A stretch of DNA of 64,000 nucleotides from Nostoc linckia z4 (lineage in GTDB: Bacteria > Cyanobacteriota > Cyanobacteriia > Cyanobacteriales > Nostocaceae). The notes under the pieces are model-generated. The model worked only from the letters and a program-made list of their open reading frames with translations, was not told the DNA's origin and made no database searches. Shown in pieces: positions 38,547 to 46,188 of the stretch. Positions within the stretch are counted from its first letter, which is position 1, and each line of letters starts with the position of its first letter. A program made the position numbers and the translations under genes. The stretch is taken from the NCBI RefSeq assembly GCF_002608075.1, contig NZ_LAHA01000028.1:22575-86574 (forward strand), written 5' to 3'.

Positions 38547-38690
38547 AACTTACTTTTGCTTGCGGAAAACACCAAAATGAGAAAGCAAACTGGGTTTTGA
38601 AAAAGTAAAACCCGCTTTTGCTTGCGGAAAACACTAAAATGAGAAAGTAAAAGCTTGTTTTGAGAAAGTAAAACCTGCTTTAGAGAAAGC
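38449..38690. repeat. 42/62-bp tandem repeat array
   Basis: The block CTTTTGCTTGCGGAAAACAC starts at 38449, 38491, 38553 and 38615, giving one 42-bp and two 62-bp periods; the longer units add AAACTGGGGTTTGAGAAAGT-like sequence. Degenerate half-units continue to about 38690 (GAGAAAGTAAAA...). The spacing is not CRISPR-like because the intervening sequence is also repeated. Confidence 0.85.
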
Positions 38691-38699
38691 AATTAGAGC

Positions 38700-39247
38700 T
38701 TTTGCTGATTGAATTTCTTGAAAATATCAAGTTTAGATAAAATTCTTGAAAAAATTACCGATAAATACTGATTATTTTTTATCAAAGTAATTAATAAGTA
38801 TAAATTTATACATAAAATTATAATAAGAAAGACCCCACCAATAGTGAAATAATTTGGCGCAATTGGGCAAATGTTAGTTTCTTAGTCTATTTGCGATCGC
38901 ACTTTTGCATCTCCATCGTCGTTGGTGTTGCAGCTACGCCATTGGTGTCAACTTGAGCTTAAACGCATGTCACACAGACGTTTTACCCCACCCCTCAATC
39001 CCAGGGGAGGTTTTGCGTTAGCAAAGCCGGGGTGGGTTGACTCCGAATTAGTTAGTAATTGAGTAAGTTTGCTCTAACGTCATTACAAGGGTTTTACGTT
39101 AAGTTGACACCAATGCAGCTACGCCCGTCCCACACATCGCTGGACTGATTAAAACCTTAAAATCGGCTAATTCCAACATCTAGTCCAGGTTAAAATTAGA
39201 TATGCATATTGTATTTATAAAAAAGCTACTACAAAAATTAAAAGCTT
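38700..39247. other. AT-rich intergenic region with a short dispersed repeat
   Basis: No gene is visible. Around 38985-39045 there is a CACCCCTCAATCCCAGGGGAGG/GCCGGGGTGGG-type hairpin. The rest is AT-rich and leads into the toxin-antitoxin-like pair. Confidence 0.55.
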
Positions 39248-39595
39248 ATGACTGCAAGTAATATTAGGCAGCAAATTTTAGAGCAGCTTAAAACTTTACC
39301 TGGAGAAGAGGTGAAAACTCTCGTGTTAACATGGCTCACTGGTTCATCCACTTCTTTAGAAGATTTTGAGAGGTTACTAACAAATCAACTTACTCAAACT
39401 ACAGAAAAATCATTTGAGTCCGGTGAGATAGACGCAGCATTAAATTTTCAACCTCTTACTGAAGCTCAAATGGTTCAGCAAAGCCAATCTGCTCTCGAAG
39501 CATACCGTCGCACAGGCTCAGGAGTAGCCCACGACCGTGTACGCGAATGGGCAGACAGTTTAGGAACAGATCGAGAACGTCCATGTCCCAGATAG
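39248..39595 (+). CDS. Putative antitoxin-like partner of a ParE toxin
   Basis: 115 aa, ATG 39248. The N-terminal part MTASNIRQQILEQLKTLPGE is helical, and the rest is charged and probably flexible, with SGEIDAALNFQPLTEAQMVQ in the middle and YRRTGSGVAHDRVREWADSL near the end. The C-terminal half recalls short antitoxins (EYRRTGxGVxHDxVxxW), which wrap the toxin. It overlaps the ParE-like gene by 13 bp, the usual antitoxin-then-toxin order. The longer N-terminal part is unusual. Confidence 0.7.
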   Translation: MTASNIRQQILEQLKTLPGEEVKTLVLTWLTGSSTSLEDFERLLTNQLTQTTEKSFESGEIDAALNFQPLTEAQMVQQSQSALEAYRRTGSGVAHDRVREWADSLGTDRERPCPR

Positions 39596-39873
39596 TTTGG
39601 ACAGAAATTGCAATTGAGGACTTAAATCGTCATTACGATTTTGTAAAACTGAATAATCCGGATGCAGCAGCACGCGCAGTACAAGCAATTGTTTCTTCAG
39701 GCGAAAGTCTAGAGCAGAATCCTCGTCGAGGTGCGATCGTAGATGAAATAGCAGGCTTACGAAAACTTTTGGTTTCTTTTGGTAAGTACGGCTTTATAAT
39801 TCACTACGTTATTCTTGAGGATGATATTGTTATTCTACGCGTCTATCACGGGCGAGAGAATCGACCTCGTTAG
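39583..39873 (+). CDS. RelE/ParE family toxin
   Basis: 96 aa from ATG 39583 inside the end of the antitoxin-like gene. ParE features: IVWTEIAIEDLNRHYDFVKL, AAARAVQAIVSSGESLEQNP, GLRKLLVSFGKYGFIIHYVI and the C-terminal ILRVYHGRENRPR. ParE toxins act on DNA gyrase, RelE toxins on ribosome-bound mRNA; the sequence looks closer to ParE. Stop TAG is directly followed by a MITE-like element. Confidence 0.85.
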   Translation: MSQIVWTEIAIEDLNRHYDFVKLNNPDAAARAVQAIVSSGESLEQNPRRGAIVDEIAGLRKLLVSFGKYGFIIHYVILEDDIVILRVYHGRENRPR

Positions 39874-39981
39874 GCAACTCCAGAAAATAAATTATTGCGC
39901 TTGGGGTCGTGTTGACAGTCAACCGTGAACCGTCAACAGTTAACACTCTTCCCTGAAATATTTTTTTTACTCGGAAGTCCC
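39872..39981. repeat. MITE-like element copy 3
   Basis: The left end AGGCAACTCCAGAAAATAAA is diverged; the right end, read inverted, is GGGACTTCCGAGTAAAAAAA. The core shares CAACAGTTAACACTCTT and GAAATATTTTTTT with the copy at 38261. It starts within the stop codon of the ParE-like gene. Confidence 0.6.
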
Positions 39982-39991
39982 GTAGCTAAAT

Positions 39992-40825
39992 CTACCGCCA
40001 ACTTTTGCTATTAGGTTGTTTGCTAAATTTTCCTTTGGGAAAAAGTCGCTGTTCTAATTCTTCATAACTACCTTCAAAATCACAATGACCATAAAGCGGA
40101 CATTTCTGACAATAAATGCCTTTGGTATAACGTTCTAAATTTTCCCGATTAAAAAAATACGGTTTATGACTAAAGGTGCTAGCAACCCACTGCCAAGACA
40201 TATTATTACTAGCAGGATCGCCATCTAAAAGATGTTGGAGAAACCATTTAGCTCCTGCTTGCCAACGAATGCGTCGCCAATGGACAATGTAAGCGGCTAT
40301 CCACATCCGTGCATGATTATGTAAATAGCCAGTTTCTCGTAAATCACGGCTGAAGCTGTCAATACAAACTCTACCTGTAGTTGCTTGTTTGATATCTGGC
40401 GGTAATTCCGGCGCATATTCAGCCACGGTGTAACCAGTTTTATATTCTTCCTGGTCTTTCCAAATTCCATCCCCTAACTTTATATACAACCGTTGCCAAT
40501 AATCGCGCCAGCCCAACTCGTTGATTAACTTAGTAGCATCATTTTGGTGCTGTACCCGGTCGAGGACAAAATCTCGAATTTCTCGCAAACTCAAAACGCC
40601 ATAGCGGATGTAAGGCGAAAGTCGGGTGACTGCACCTGTGAAAAAATTACGTGTTTGTGCGTAGCGTACTGCGTCGATTTTTTGCAGTGCTTTTTGTGCT
40701 GTTTTGCGTCCTCCCACAGTTTCGCTGATGTGGTCATCCCGTTTTGTTGCACTTGGGAATTGTTCGGACAGGTAAGCTACCAACTCATCGCGGTTGGCAA
40801 ATTCGCGTCGCATATCTTTAGACAT
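39992..40825 (-). CDS. Photolyase/cryptochrome FAD-binding domain without antenna domain
   Basis: I choose ATG 40825 (277 aa); TTG 40837 and ATG 40813 are alternatives. The protein matches only the C-terminal FAD-binding domain of photolyases: TRLSPYIRYGVLSLREIRDF, ELGWRDYWQRLY, then RDLRETGYLHNHARMWIAAY and DGDPASNNMSWQWVASTFS. The N-terminal alpha/beta antenna-binding domain (normally about 200 residues) is absent, and about 65 helical residues replace it. The C-terminus has three Cys in YCQKCPLYGHCDFEG, spaced so that a metal or Fe-S site is conceivable. Whether it repairs DNA is unclear. Confidence 0.85.
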   Translation of the reverse strand: MSKDMRREFANRDELVAYLSEQFPSATKRDDHISETVGGRKTAQKALQKIDAVRYAQTRNFFTGAVTRLSPYIRYGVLSLREIRDFVLDRVQHQNDATKLINELGWRDYWQRLYIKLGDGIWKDQEEYKTGYTVAEYAPELPPDIKQATTGRVCIDSFSRDLRETGYLHNHARMWIAAYIVHWRRIRWQAGAKWFLQHLLDGDPASNNMSWQWVASTFSHKPYFFNRENLERYTKGIYCQKCPLYGHCDFEGSYEELEQRLFPKGKFSKQPNSKSWR

Positions 40826-41006
40826 TTGAATTCTCAAGGGTGGGAATGAACAAATTAAAAATACCAGTAGGCTAAATCATTATTATGGCGGATTAACACA
40901 AGAGACGTTAAATAGCAACGTCTCTACATCTGAATTCATTGTTGATTAATGAAAAGCGATCGCCTAACCTATGTACAATTCTAAAGCGAATTCTCACAGT
41001 ACAATC

Positions 41007-41486
41007 ATGAGCAACATTCCCCAAATCGGACAACCAGCACCAGATTTTTCCACACTCGACCAAAATGGTAATCTCACAAGTCTCTCTGACTTCAGCAGTA
41101 AATGGGTTGTGCTTTATTTCTACCCCAAAGATGACACCCCAGGCTGTACCACCGAAGCCAAAGATTTTAGCGAATTATATGAAGACTTCAGCGCACTCGA
41201 AGCCAAAATTTTAGGTGTAAGTCCAGATTCTGGTAAATCCCATTGTAAATTTATCAGCAAACATAACTTGTCCATTACCCTCCTAAGCGACCCCGAACAT
41301 ATTTTGATAGAAGCTTATGGTGGTTGGCGCTTAAAGAAGTTTATGGGTAAAGAATATATGGGTGTGGCTCGCTCAACTTTTTTGATTTCACCTGATAGAA
41401 TTATTGCCTATACTTGGCCAAATGTGAAAACCAAAGGTCACGCTCAAGCGGTTTTAACTAAATTACGAGAATTAGTAGGCACATAA
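41007..41486 (+). CDS. Peroxiredoxin of the BCP/PrxQ type
   Basis: I choose ATG 41007 (159 aa); ATG 40971 would add twelve residues. It reduces hydroperoxides with a peroxidatic Cys at about 47 in FYPKDDTPGCTTEAKDF. The resolving Cys found five residues downstream in many BCP proteins is replaced by Lys (EAKDF), so this is likely a 1-Cys type or uses a different partner; another Cys lies in KSHCKFISKHN. The rest (GQPAPDFSTLDQNG, LLSDPEHILIEAYGGW, VARSTFLISPDRII) is typical. Confidence 0.9.
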   Translation: MSNIPQIGQPAPDFSTLDQNGNLTSLSDFSSKWVVLYFYPKDDTPGCTTEAKDFSELYEDFSALEAKILGVSPDSGKSHCKFISKHNLSITLLSDPEHILIEAYGGWRLKKFMGKEYMGVARSTFLISPDRIIAYTWPNVKTKGHAQAVLTKLRELVGT

Positions 41487-41532
41487 ATGGAACTGATGCA
41501 AACATATTGTATTTTTAGTAACAAAGCAAGAT

Positions 41533-41922
41533 GTGAGTAGCCTATTTGAGCAAGCTATTACTGATGCCCTGAACTCAGCTAATCCTCAAAAAGTTCTGGA
41601 AGGCCAAGTAGCTAATGCTATCATCCAAGCAGAGTTTAATTTAGTTAGTTTCAATAAAGTAGTTGGTCTCAATGGCGAAATTGGTGAAATCGATGTAGAA
41701 ACCAGTAACGCTATCATCGAAGTAACAACTCAAACTGCTCGTAAGTTAAAGCAAATTCAAAAATTAATATCGAATCCAGACTTAAATCCTTTGAAAAAGC
41801 CTGTTATCCTCTACGCGCCTAATTATAAAATAACTCCGGCTCAAGATATCATCGCTACCGGAAGTTATGTAGTTCGCGCTAAAGATGAATTATTAGAATT
41901 ATTATTCCAACTAGGAGCATAA
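41533..41922 (+). CDS. PD-(D/E)XK nuclease-like protein, catalytic motif incomplete
   Basis: 129 aa from GTG 41533. It resembles small restriction-endonuclease-like domains: LEGQVANAIIQAEFNLVSFN, then GEIGEIDVETSNAIIEVTTQ, where GEID and IEV would give the Asp and Glu of the active site. The Lys two residues after the Glu is Thr here (EVTTQ), with an ARK further on, so activity is uncertain. It is 3 bp from the next gene, and the pair looks like a unit. I do not recognise a named family. Confidence 0.55.
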   Translation: MSSLFEQAITDALNSANPQKVLEGQVANAIIQAEFNLVSFNKVVGLNGEIGEIDVETSNAIIEVTTQTARKLKQIQKLISNPDLNPLKKPVILYAPNYKITPAQDIIATGSYVVRAKDELLELLFQLGA

Positions 41923-41925
41923 ACG

Positions 41926-42321
41926 ATGCCAGAATCTATTTCTCTAATTTCTAGTGCTAAGATTGAGCCAGCAGAATTTTTGGCTTTTTTGGAATATTCC
42001 GACGTATTACTACATCCAGATAAAATATATGATGGGCGGATTTCTAGAGTAAATAGCCATGTTTGGATTGTTTTAGATAACACCGAATTAAAAAACTTTA
42101 GTACTGATGAAATTGAACTGATAACCCAGAAGCTTAGAGCTAAGCCGGAGACTCATATTCTACTTGATGTCAGCAAAACTCCAGGAAGTGAACAACTAGC
42201 ATTTGAGTTTGCGTGTAAGTTTGCCAAAAAATGGTCTTGTGTTATCTATGATTCAAGTCAAAGAGTCTACTCAACACAGGAATTATTAGGATTATGCCAA
42301 ACAGAACTAGGTTTTGTTTAG
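41926..42321 (+). CDS. Unknown small protein paired with the nuclease-like gene
   Basis: 131 aa. Visible blocks are EPAEFLAFLEYSDVLLHPDK, RISRVNSHVWIVLDNTELKN, THILLDVSKTPGSEQLAFEF and KWSCVIYDSSQRVYSTQELL. The length, mixed alpha/beta look and 3-bp gap from a nuclease-like gene suggest an immunity-like or regulatory partner, but no family is recognised. Confidence 0.5.
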   Translation: MPESISLISSAKIEPAEFLAFLEYSDVLLHPDKIYDGRISRVNSHVWIVLDNTELKNFSTDEIELITQKLRAKPETHILLDVSKTPGSEQLAFEFACKFAKKWSCVIYDSSQRVYSTQELLGLCQTELGFV

Positions 42322-42348
42322 ATAGTAGTATATGCAGTTGAATTAATT

Positions 42349-43005
42349 ATGGTTCAAGTTATCCAAGCTCAAAATGCCACTCTCGCATACTTAAAGAAAA
42401 AATTTGCTTTACAACAGTCTGAAGACGAGCAATTTTTTACAGAGTGGCTTAATAATTTACCTGAAATTTCCGAATTAGAAAAGCAATACTTAGACCGAGT
42501 TCAAACTAACTACCTCAATTTTTTAGAAAACGCTCCTCTTTTGGAAGATGCAGTAAAATTAGTAGTATTGTCTCCCCTGCTTGATTTAGCTGGTTTTTAT
42601 CTTCCTCCTTTTTATATTGCAACAGAAGAAAGTATAGAAATTAGCGAAGAAATTATTATTGATGAGAGAGAAAGCACTGAAGAAACTAAAGAAATTATTA
42701 AAGGTAGAATTGATGTTCTTGTTCTACAGGATAAGTTATGGTTACTGATAATTGAATCTAAAAGATCTAATTTTTCTTTGGCAAAAGCAATTACTCAAGC
42801 ATTAATTTATATGTTGGCGAATCCTCAGTCTAATTATCCTGTATATTCATTAGTACTTAATGGAGAGGATTTTCAATTTATAAAATTGATTCAAGAAGAT
42901 AAACCAATGTATGCATTATCTGAGAGGTTTACTTTATATAGACGTGAAAACGAATTATACAAAGTTTTAAGTATCTTAAAAAAAATAGGCCAAATTTTAA
43001 TGTAA
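42349..43005 (+). CDS. HSDR_N-type restriction endonuclease-like protein, paralog 1
   Basis: 218 aa. It resembles the N-terminal nuclease domain of type I restriction R subunits, which occurs as a stand-alone protein in cyanobacteria. The PD-(D/E)XK residues can be placed in GRIDVLVLQDKLWLLIIESK (Asp, then Glu-x-Lys), followed by AITQALIYMLANPQ and YSLVLNGEDFQFIKL. No helicase domain is present. It is about 60 per cent similar by eye to the next gene, 75 bp downstream, so the two arose by tandem duplication. Confidence 0.78.
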   Translation: MVQVIQAQNATLAYLKKKFALQQSEDEQFFTEWLNNLPEISELEKQYLDRVQTNYLNFLENAPLLEDAVKLVVLSPLLDLAGFYLPPFYIATEESIEISEEIIIDERESTEETKEIIKGRIDVLVLQDKLWLLIIESKRSNFSLAKAITQALIYMLANPQSNYPVYSLVLNGEDFQFIKLIQEDKPMYALSERFTLYRRENELYKVLSILKKIGQILM

Positions 43006-43080
43006 TTATTTTTCTTGTTTTCATCTTAGTTCAAAAGATAATAAGGTCATAATATTTATACTGCATCTTTTAATGAAATT

Positions 43081-43707
43081 ATGGTTCAATTTATCCAAGC
43101 ACAAAATGTCGGGCTTGCCTATTTAGAGGAAAAATTTAGTCTACAGCTAGCTGAAGATGACGCATTCTTCACAGAATGGTTTGAAAATTTACCAGAAATG
43201 ACAGATTCAGAAAAACAAGAACTAGACAAAGTAAAACTTCATTTTCTCCGTTTAGTCAAGTATCCTCCTTTGTCAGAAGAAACGGTTAAATTAGTCGTTT
43301 TATCGCCTTTACTCAATTTAGCTGGATTTTATGACGAGCCTTTTTATATAAGAGGCGAACAATCAATAGAAATTTCTGCCGAAGATGAAGAAGAAATTAT
43401 TAGAGGGCGAATTGATGTTTTAGTTATTCAAGAACAATTTTGGGTGTTAGTGATTGAATCTAAAAGGTCTAGTTTTTCTCTTTTAGAAGCTGTACCTCAA
43501 GCACTTGCTTATATGCTGGCTAATCCAAGTCAAGATAAACCTAGTTTTGGATTAGTGACAAATGGTAGTGATTTTATTTTTTTGAAACTGACTAAACAAA
43601 ATCAGCCAAGGTATGCTATATCTGACCAATTTACACTTTTGAAACGAAAAAGTGAACTTTATCAAGTTCTAAGTATATTAAAAAATTTGAGTCAAATTTT
43701 GAGTTAA
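43081..43707 (+). CDS. HSDR_N-type restriction endonuclease-like protein, paralog 2
   Basis: 208 aa, a tandem paralog of the gene before it: the same start MVQFIQAQNVGLAYLEEKF and the nuclease core GRIDVLVIQEQFWVLVIESK, then AVPQALAYMLANPSQ and FGLVTNGSDFIFLKL. It lacks the acidic insertion (DERESTEETKE) of paralog 1 before the core. It ends 3 bp before a cysteine desulfurase gene, so co-transcription is likely. The biological role (defence or other nucleic-acid processing) is unknown. Confidence 0.78.
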   Translation: MVQFIQAQNVGLAYLEEKFSLQLAEDDAFFTEWFENLPEMTDSEKQELDKVKLHFLRLVKYPPLSEETVKLVVLSPLLNLAGFYDEPFYIRGEQSIEISAEDEEEIIRGRIDVLVIQEQFWVLVIESKRSSFSLLEAVPQALAYMLANPSQDKPSFGLVTNGSDFIFLKLTKQNQPRYAISDQFTLLKRKSELYQVLSILKNLSQILS

Positions 43708-43710
43708 TTT

Positions 43711-44886
43711 ATGTCTATTCGCCCTATCTACCTTGATTGCCACGCTACTACACCTGTAGATGAACGGGTATTGGCAGCTATGCTTCCTTACTTTACAGAA
43801 AAGTTTGGTAACCCAGCCAGTATTAGTCATGTTTATGGTTGGGAAGCGGAAGCCGCTGTTAAACAAACACGAGAAATATTAGCAGCAGCAATTAACGCTA
43901 CTCCCGAAGAAATTGTTTTTACTAGTGGTGCAACAGAAGCGAATAATTTAGCAATTAAAGGTGTTGCCGAAGCTTATTTTCAAAAAGGTCAGCATATTAT
44001 TACAGTTGCTACTGAACATAGTGCAGTTCTTGACCCTTGTAATTATCTTAAAACTCTGGGTTTTGAAATCACTATATTACCAGTTAAAAAAAATGGATTA
44101 ATTGATTTAAATGAATTAGAAAAAGCCTTCCGTCCAGAGACGATTTTGGTATCGGTGATGGCTGCAAATAACGAAATTGGTGTATTGCAACCATTGGCAG
44201 AAATTGGGGAAATGTGCCATACTCACCAAATTATTTTTCACAGCGACGCCGCCCAAGCTATTGGTAAAATTCCCTTGGACGTGCAAGCAATGAAAATTGA
44301 CTTAATATCGCTCACCGCACATAAAGTATACGGCCCCAAGGGCATCGGAGCGCTATATGTCCGCAGACGTAACCCCAGAGTACAACTAGCTCCACAGCAG
44401 CACGGAGGTGGACATGAGCGGGGAATGCGTTCTGGCACATTGTATACACCGCAAATTGTCGGCTTCGGCAAAGCCGTAGAAATTGCTTTGGCACAACAAG
44501 CCACAGAAACACAACGCCTCACCGAACTTCGGCAAAAACTGTGGGAACAACTTTCGCAACTTTCAGGAATTCATCTCAACGGACATCCCCAAGCGCGATT
44601 AGCCGGAAATTTGAACATCAGCGTCGAGGGAGTAGATGGAGCCGCATTGTTGTTAGGATTGCAGCCAGTAGTGGCAGTATCTTCTGGTTCCGCTTGCTCC
44701 TCAACAAACACCGCACCCTCCCATGTTCTCACAGCCCTGGGACATTCCCAAAAGCTAGCTTACGCATCGATACGATTTGGTATTGGCAGGTTTAACACAC
44801 AACAAGAAATTGATATTGTAGCCAAACACGCGATCGCCACCATTCAAAGTTTGCGTAATTCCGCTTTTGTGAGTTTGGGGAGTTAG
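43711..44886 (+). CDS. Cysteine desulfurase (IscS/NifS family)
   Basis: 391 aa. It takes sulfur from L-cysteine through a persulfide on the active-site Cys, here at about 329 in VSSGSACSSTNTAPS. The PLP-binding Lys is at about 205 in LISLTAHKVYGPKG, with the His and Asp of TEHSAVLD and FHSDAAQAIG also in place. It follows the HSDR_N paralogs by 3 bp. The likely general role is Fe-S cluster or tRNA thiolation supply. Confidence 0.93.
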   Translation: MSIRPIYLDCHATTPVDERVLAAMLPYFTEKFGNPASISHVYGWEAEAAVKQTREILAAAINATPEEIVFTSGATEANNLAIKGVAEAYFQKGQHIITVATEHSAVLDPCNYLKTLGFEITILPVKKNGLIDLNELEKAFRPETILVSVMAANNEIGVLQPLAEIGEMCHTHQIIFHSDAAQAIGKIPLDVQAMKIDLISLTAHKVYGPKGIGALYVRRRNPRVQLAPQQHGGGHERGMRSGTLYTPQIVGFGKAVEIALAQQATETQRLTELRQKLWEQLSQLSGIHLNGHPQARLAGNLNISVEGVDGAALLLGLQPVVAVSSGSACSSTNTAPSHVLTALGHSQKLAYASIRFGIGRFNTQQEIDIVAKHAIATIQSLRNSAFVSLGS

Positions 44887-44990
44887 GAGTTAGGAGTTAA
44901 GAGTTGGGAGTTAGGAGTTAGGAGTTAAGAATTATTCTCCTTGTCTCCTTGTCTCCCCCATCTCCCCATCCCCCCATCTCCCCATTCCCT
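44880..44990. repeat. Heptameric tandem repeats (GGAGTTA) and pyrimidine tract
   Basis: GGAGTTA units (with GGAGTTAAGAGTTGGGAGTT variants) repeat from the cysteine desulfurase stop to about 44930, followed by CTCCTTGTCTCC/TCTCCCCATCCCC units facing them. The purine and pyrimidine halves can fold into a hairpin between the convergent genes. These are the short tandemly repeated repeats typical of heterocystous cyanobacteria. Confidence 0.85.
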
Positions 44991-44991
44991 T

Positions 44992-45948
44992 CTACGGATT
45001 CTCGCGGATGAAAGCTTCTATTTCATCTAATTCTTGCTGATTGAGCCTAAGTTCGCCAGCACCGATGATTCCTTCCACCTGCTGGGGATTGCGTCCGCCA
45101 ACGATCGCCGCAGTCACCGCCGGATTGTTTAAAGTCCAAGCGATCGCCACTTCACCAGGGGAACGGCCGTGTTGTTCGCCAATATTTTTCAACACTTCCA
45201 CCAGCTTCAGATTCCGAGATAGACGCGGTTCTTGGAATTCACTGCTGTTCTTGCGCCAATCATCATTTGGGAAATTGGCAACCCGCTCAGGTGTCATTTT
45301 TCCTGTAAGCAACCCAGATTGCATCGGTGAATAAACAATTACACCGATGTTATTTTCTTTGCAGAAAGGCAAAATCTCGTTTTCAACATTAGGTTTGACT
45401 AGTGAATAAGGCGGTTGCAATGAAGTGACTGGCGCAATGTTCTGGGCGCGTTGCAACTGTTGGACATTAAAGTTTGAAACCCCGATATAGCGAACCTTAC
45501 CTTCATCTTTTAGCTTGGCAAGAGTTGTCCACCCTTCTTCAATTTCTGAATCTGGGTTCGGCCAATGGATTTGGTAAAGGTCGATGGTTTCAATATCCAA
45601 TCGACGCAGACTGGCTTCAACTTCCCGCTGTATAGAATCAGCTTTGAGGCTGTTACCAATTTTGCCCTTTTCATCCCAGATCATCGAGCATTTAGTAAAA
45701 ATGTAAGGGCGATCGGATCTACCTTTGAGCGCCTTGGCAACAACCTCCTCCGAATGTCCCAGACCATAGATAGCTGCGGTGTCAATCCAATTCACACCGA
45801 GGTCAAGAGCGCGATTGATGGCTGCGATCGATTCTTCGTCGTCCTGCGCTCCCCAACCAAAAGTCCAGTCACCTCCACCGATCGCCCAAGCACCAAAGCC
45901 AATCGGAGTAATCTGAAGCTCCGAATTCCCAAGCTGTTTGGTTTGCAT
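44992..45948 (-). CDS. Aldo/keto reductase
   Basis: 318 aa TIM-barrel NADPH-dependent reductase. Catalytic residues by family: Asp and Tyr in DTAAIYGLGHSEEVV, Lys in YIFTKCSMIW, His in DLYQIHWPNPD. The cofactor-binding end shows TAAIVGGRNPQQVEG. Substrate is not predictable. It stands alone, converging with cysteine desulfurase. Confidence 0.93.
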   Translation of the reverse strand: MQTKQLGNSELQITPIGFGAWAIGGGDWTFGWGAQDDEESIAAINRALDLGVNWIDTAAIYGLGHSEEVVAKALKGRSDRPYIFTKCSMIWDEKGKIGNSLKADSIQREVEASLRRLDIETIDLYQIHWPNPDSEIEEGWTTLAKLKDEGKVRYIGVSNFNVQQLQRAQNIAPVTSLQPPYSLVKPNVENEILPFCKENNIGVIVYSPMQSGLLTGKMTPERVANFPNDDWRKNSSEFQEPRLSRNLKLVEVLKNIGEQHGRSPGEVAIAWTLNNPAVTAAIVGGRNPQQVEGIIGAGELRLNQQELDEIEAFIRENP

Positions 45949-46188
45949 ATCTAATTCTCTCCAAGAATTTTTCAGTCAATTAGTAGTTTAGGCTGCCAAT
46001 ATTGTCTTCACTGCTATCTTAAGTATGAATAACTACCAGTCTTAATTCATCCCACCCCTAAAAGGGTATGAGATTTTATGTTGACTGTTAACCGTCAACA
46101 GTCAACAATATTGTGTTAACAACATACTACATATACACTAGAGTGGCTCAAAAATATTAGCATTTGCCAGTTGAATACAGAGAATAGT

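Noticed and set aside
38449..38690. Tandem array considered as a CRISPR
   Set aside because: The sequence between the repeated blocks is also repeated, spacing is 42 and 62 bp without unique spacers, and no cas gene is near.
38405..38692. Minus-strand reading frame of 95 codons across the tandem array
   Set aside because: The array lacks stops in several frames, and the product is a low-complexity repeat; openness is explained by the repeat.
43711..44886. Cysteine desulfurase as DndA of a full phosphorothioation system
   Set aside because: No DndB, C, D or E gene is in the neighbourhood; only the sulfur-donating enzyme is present.
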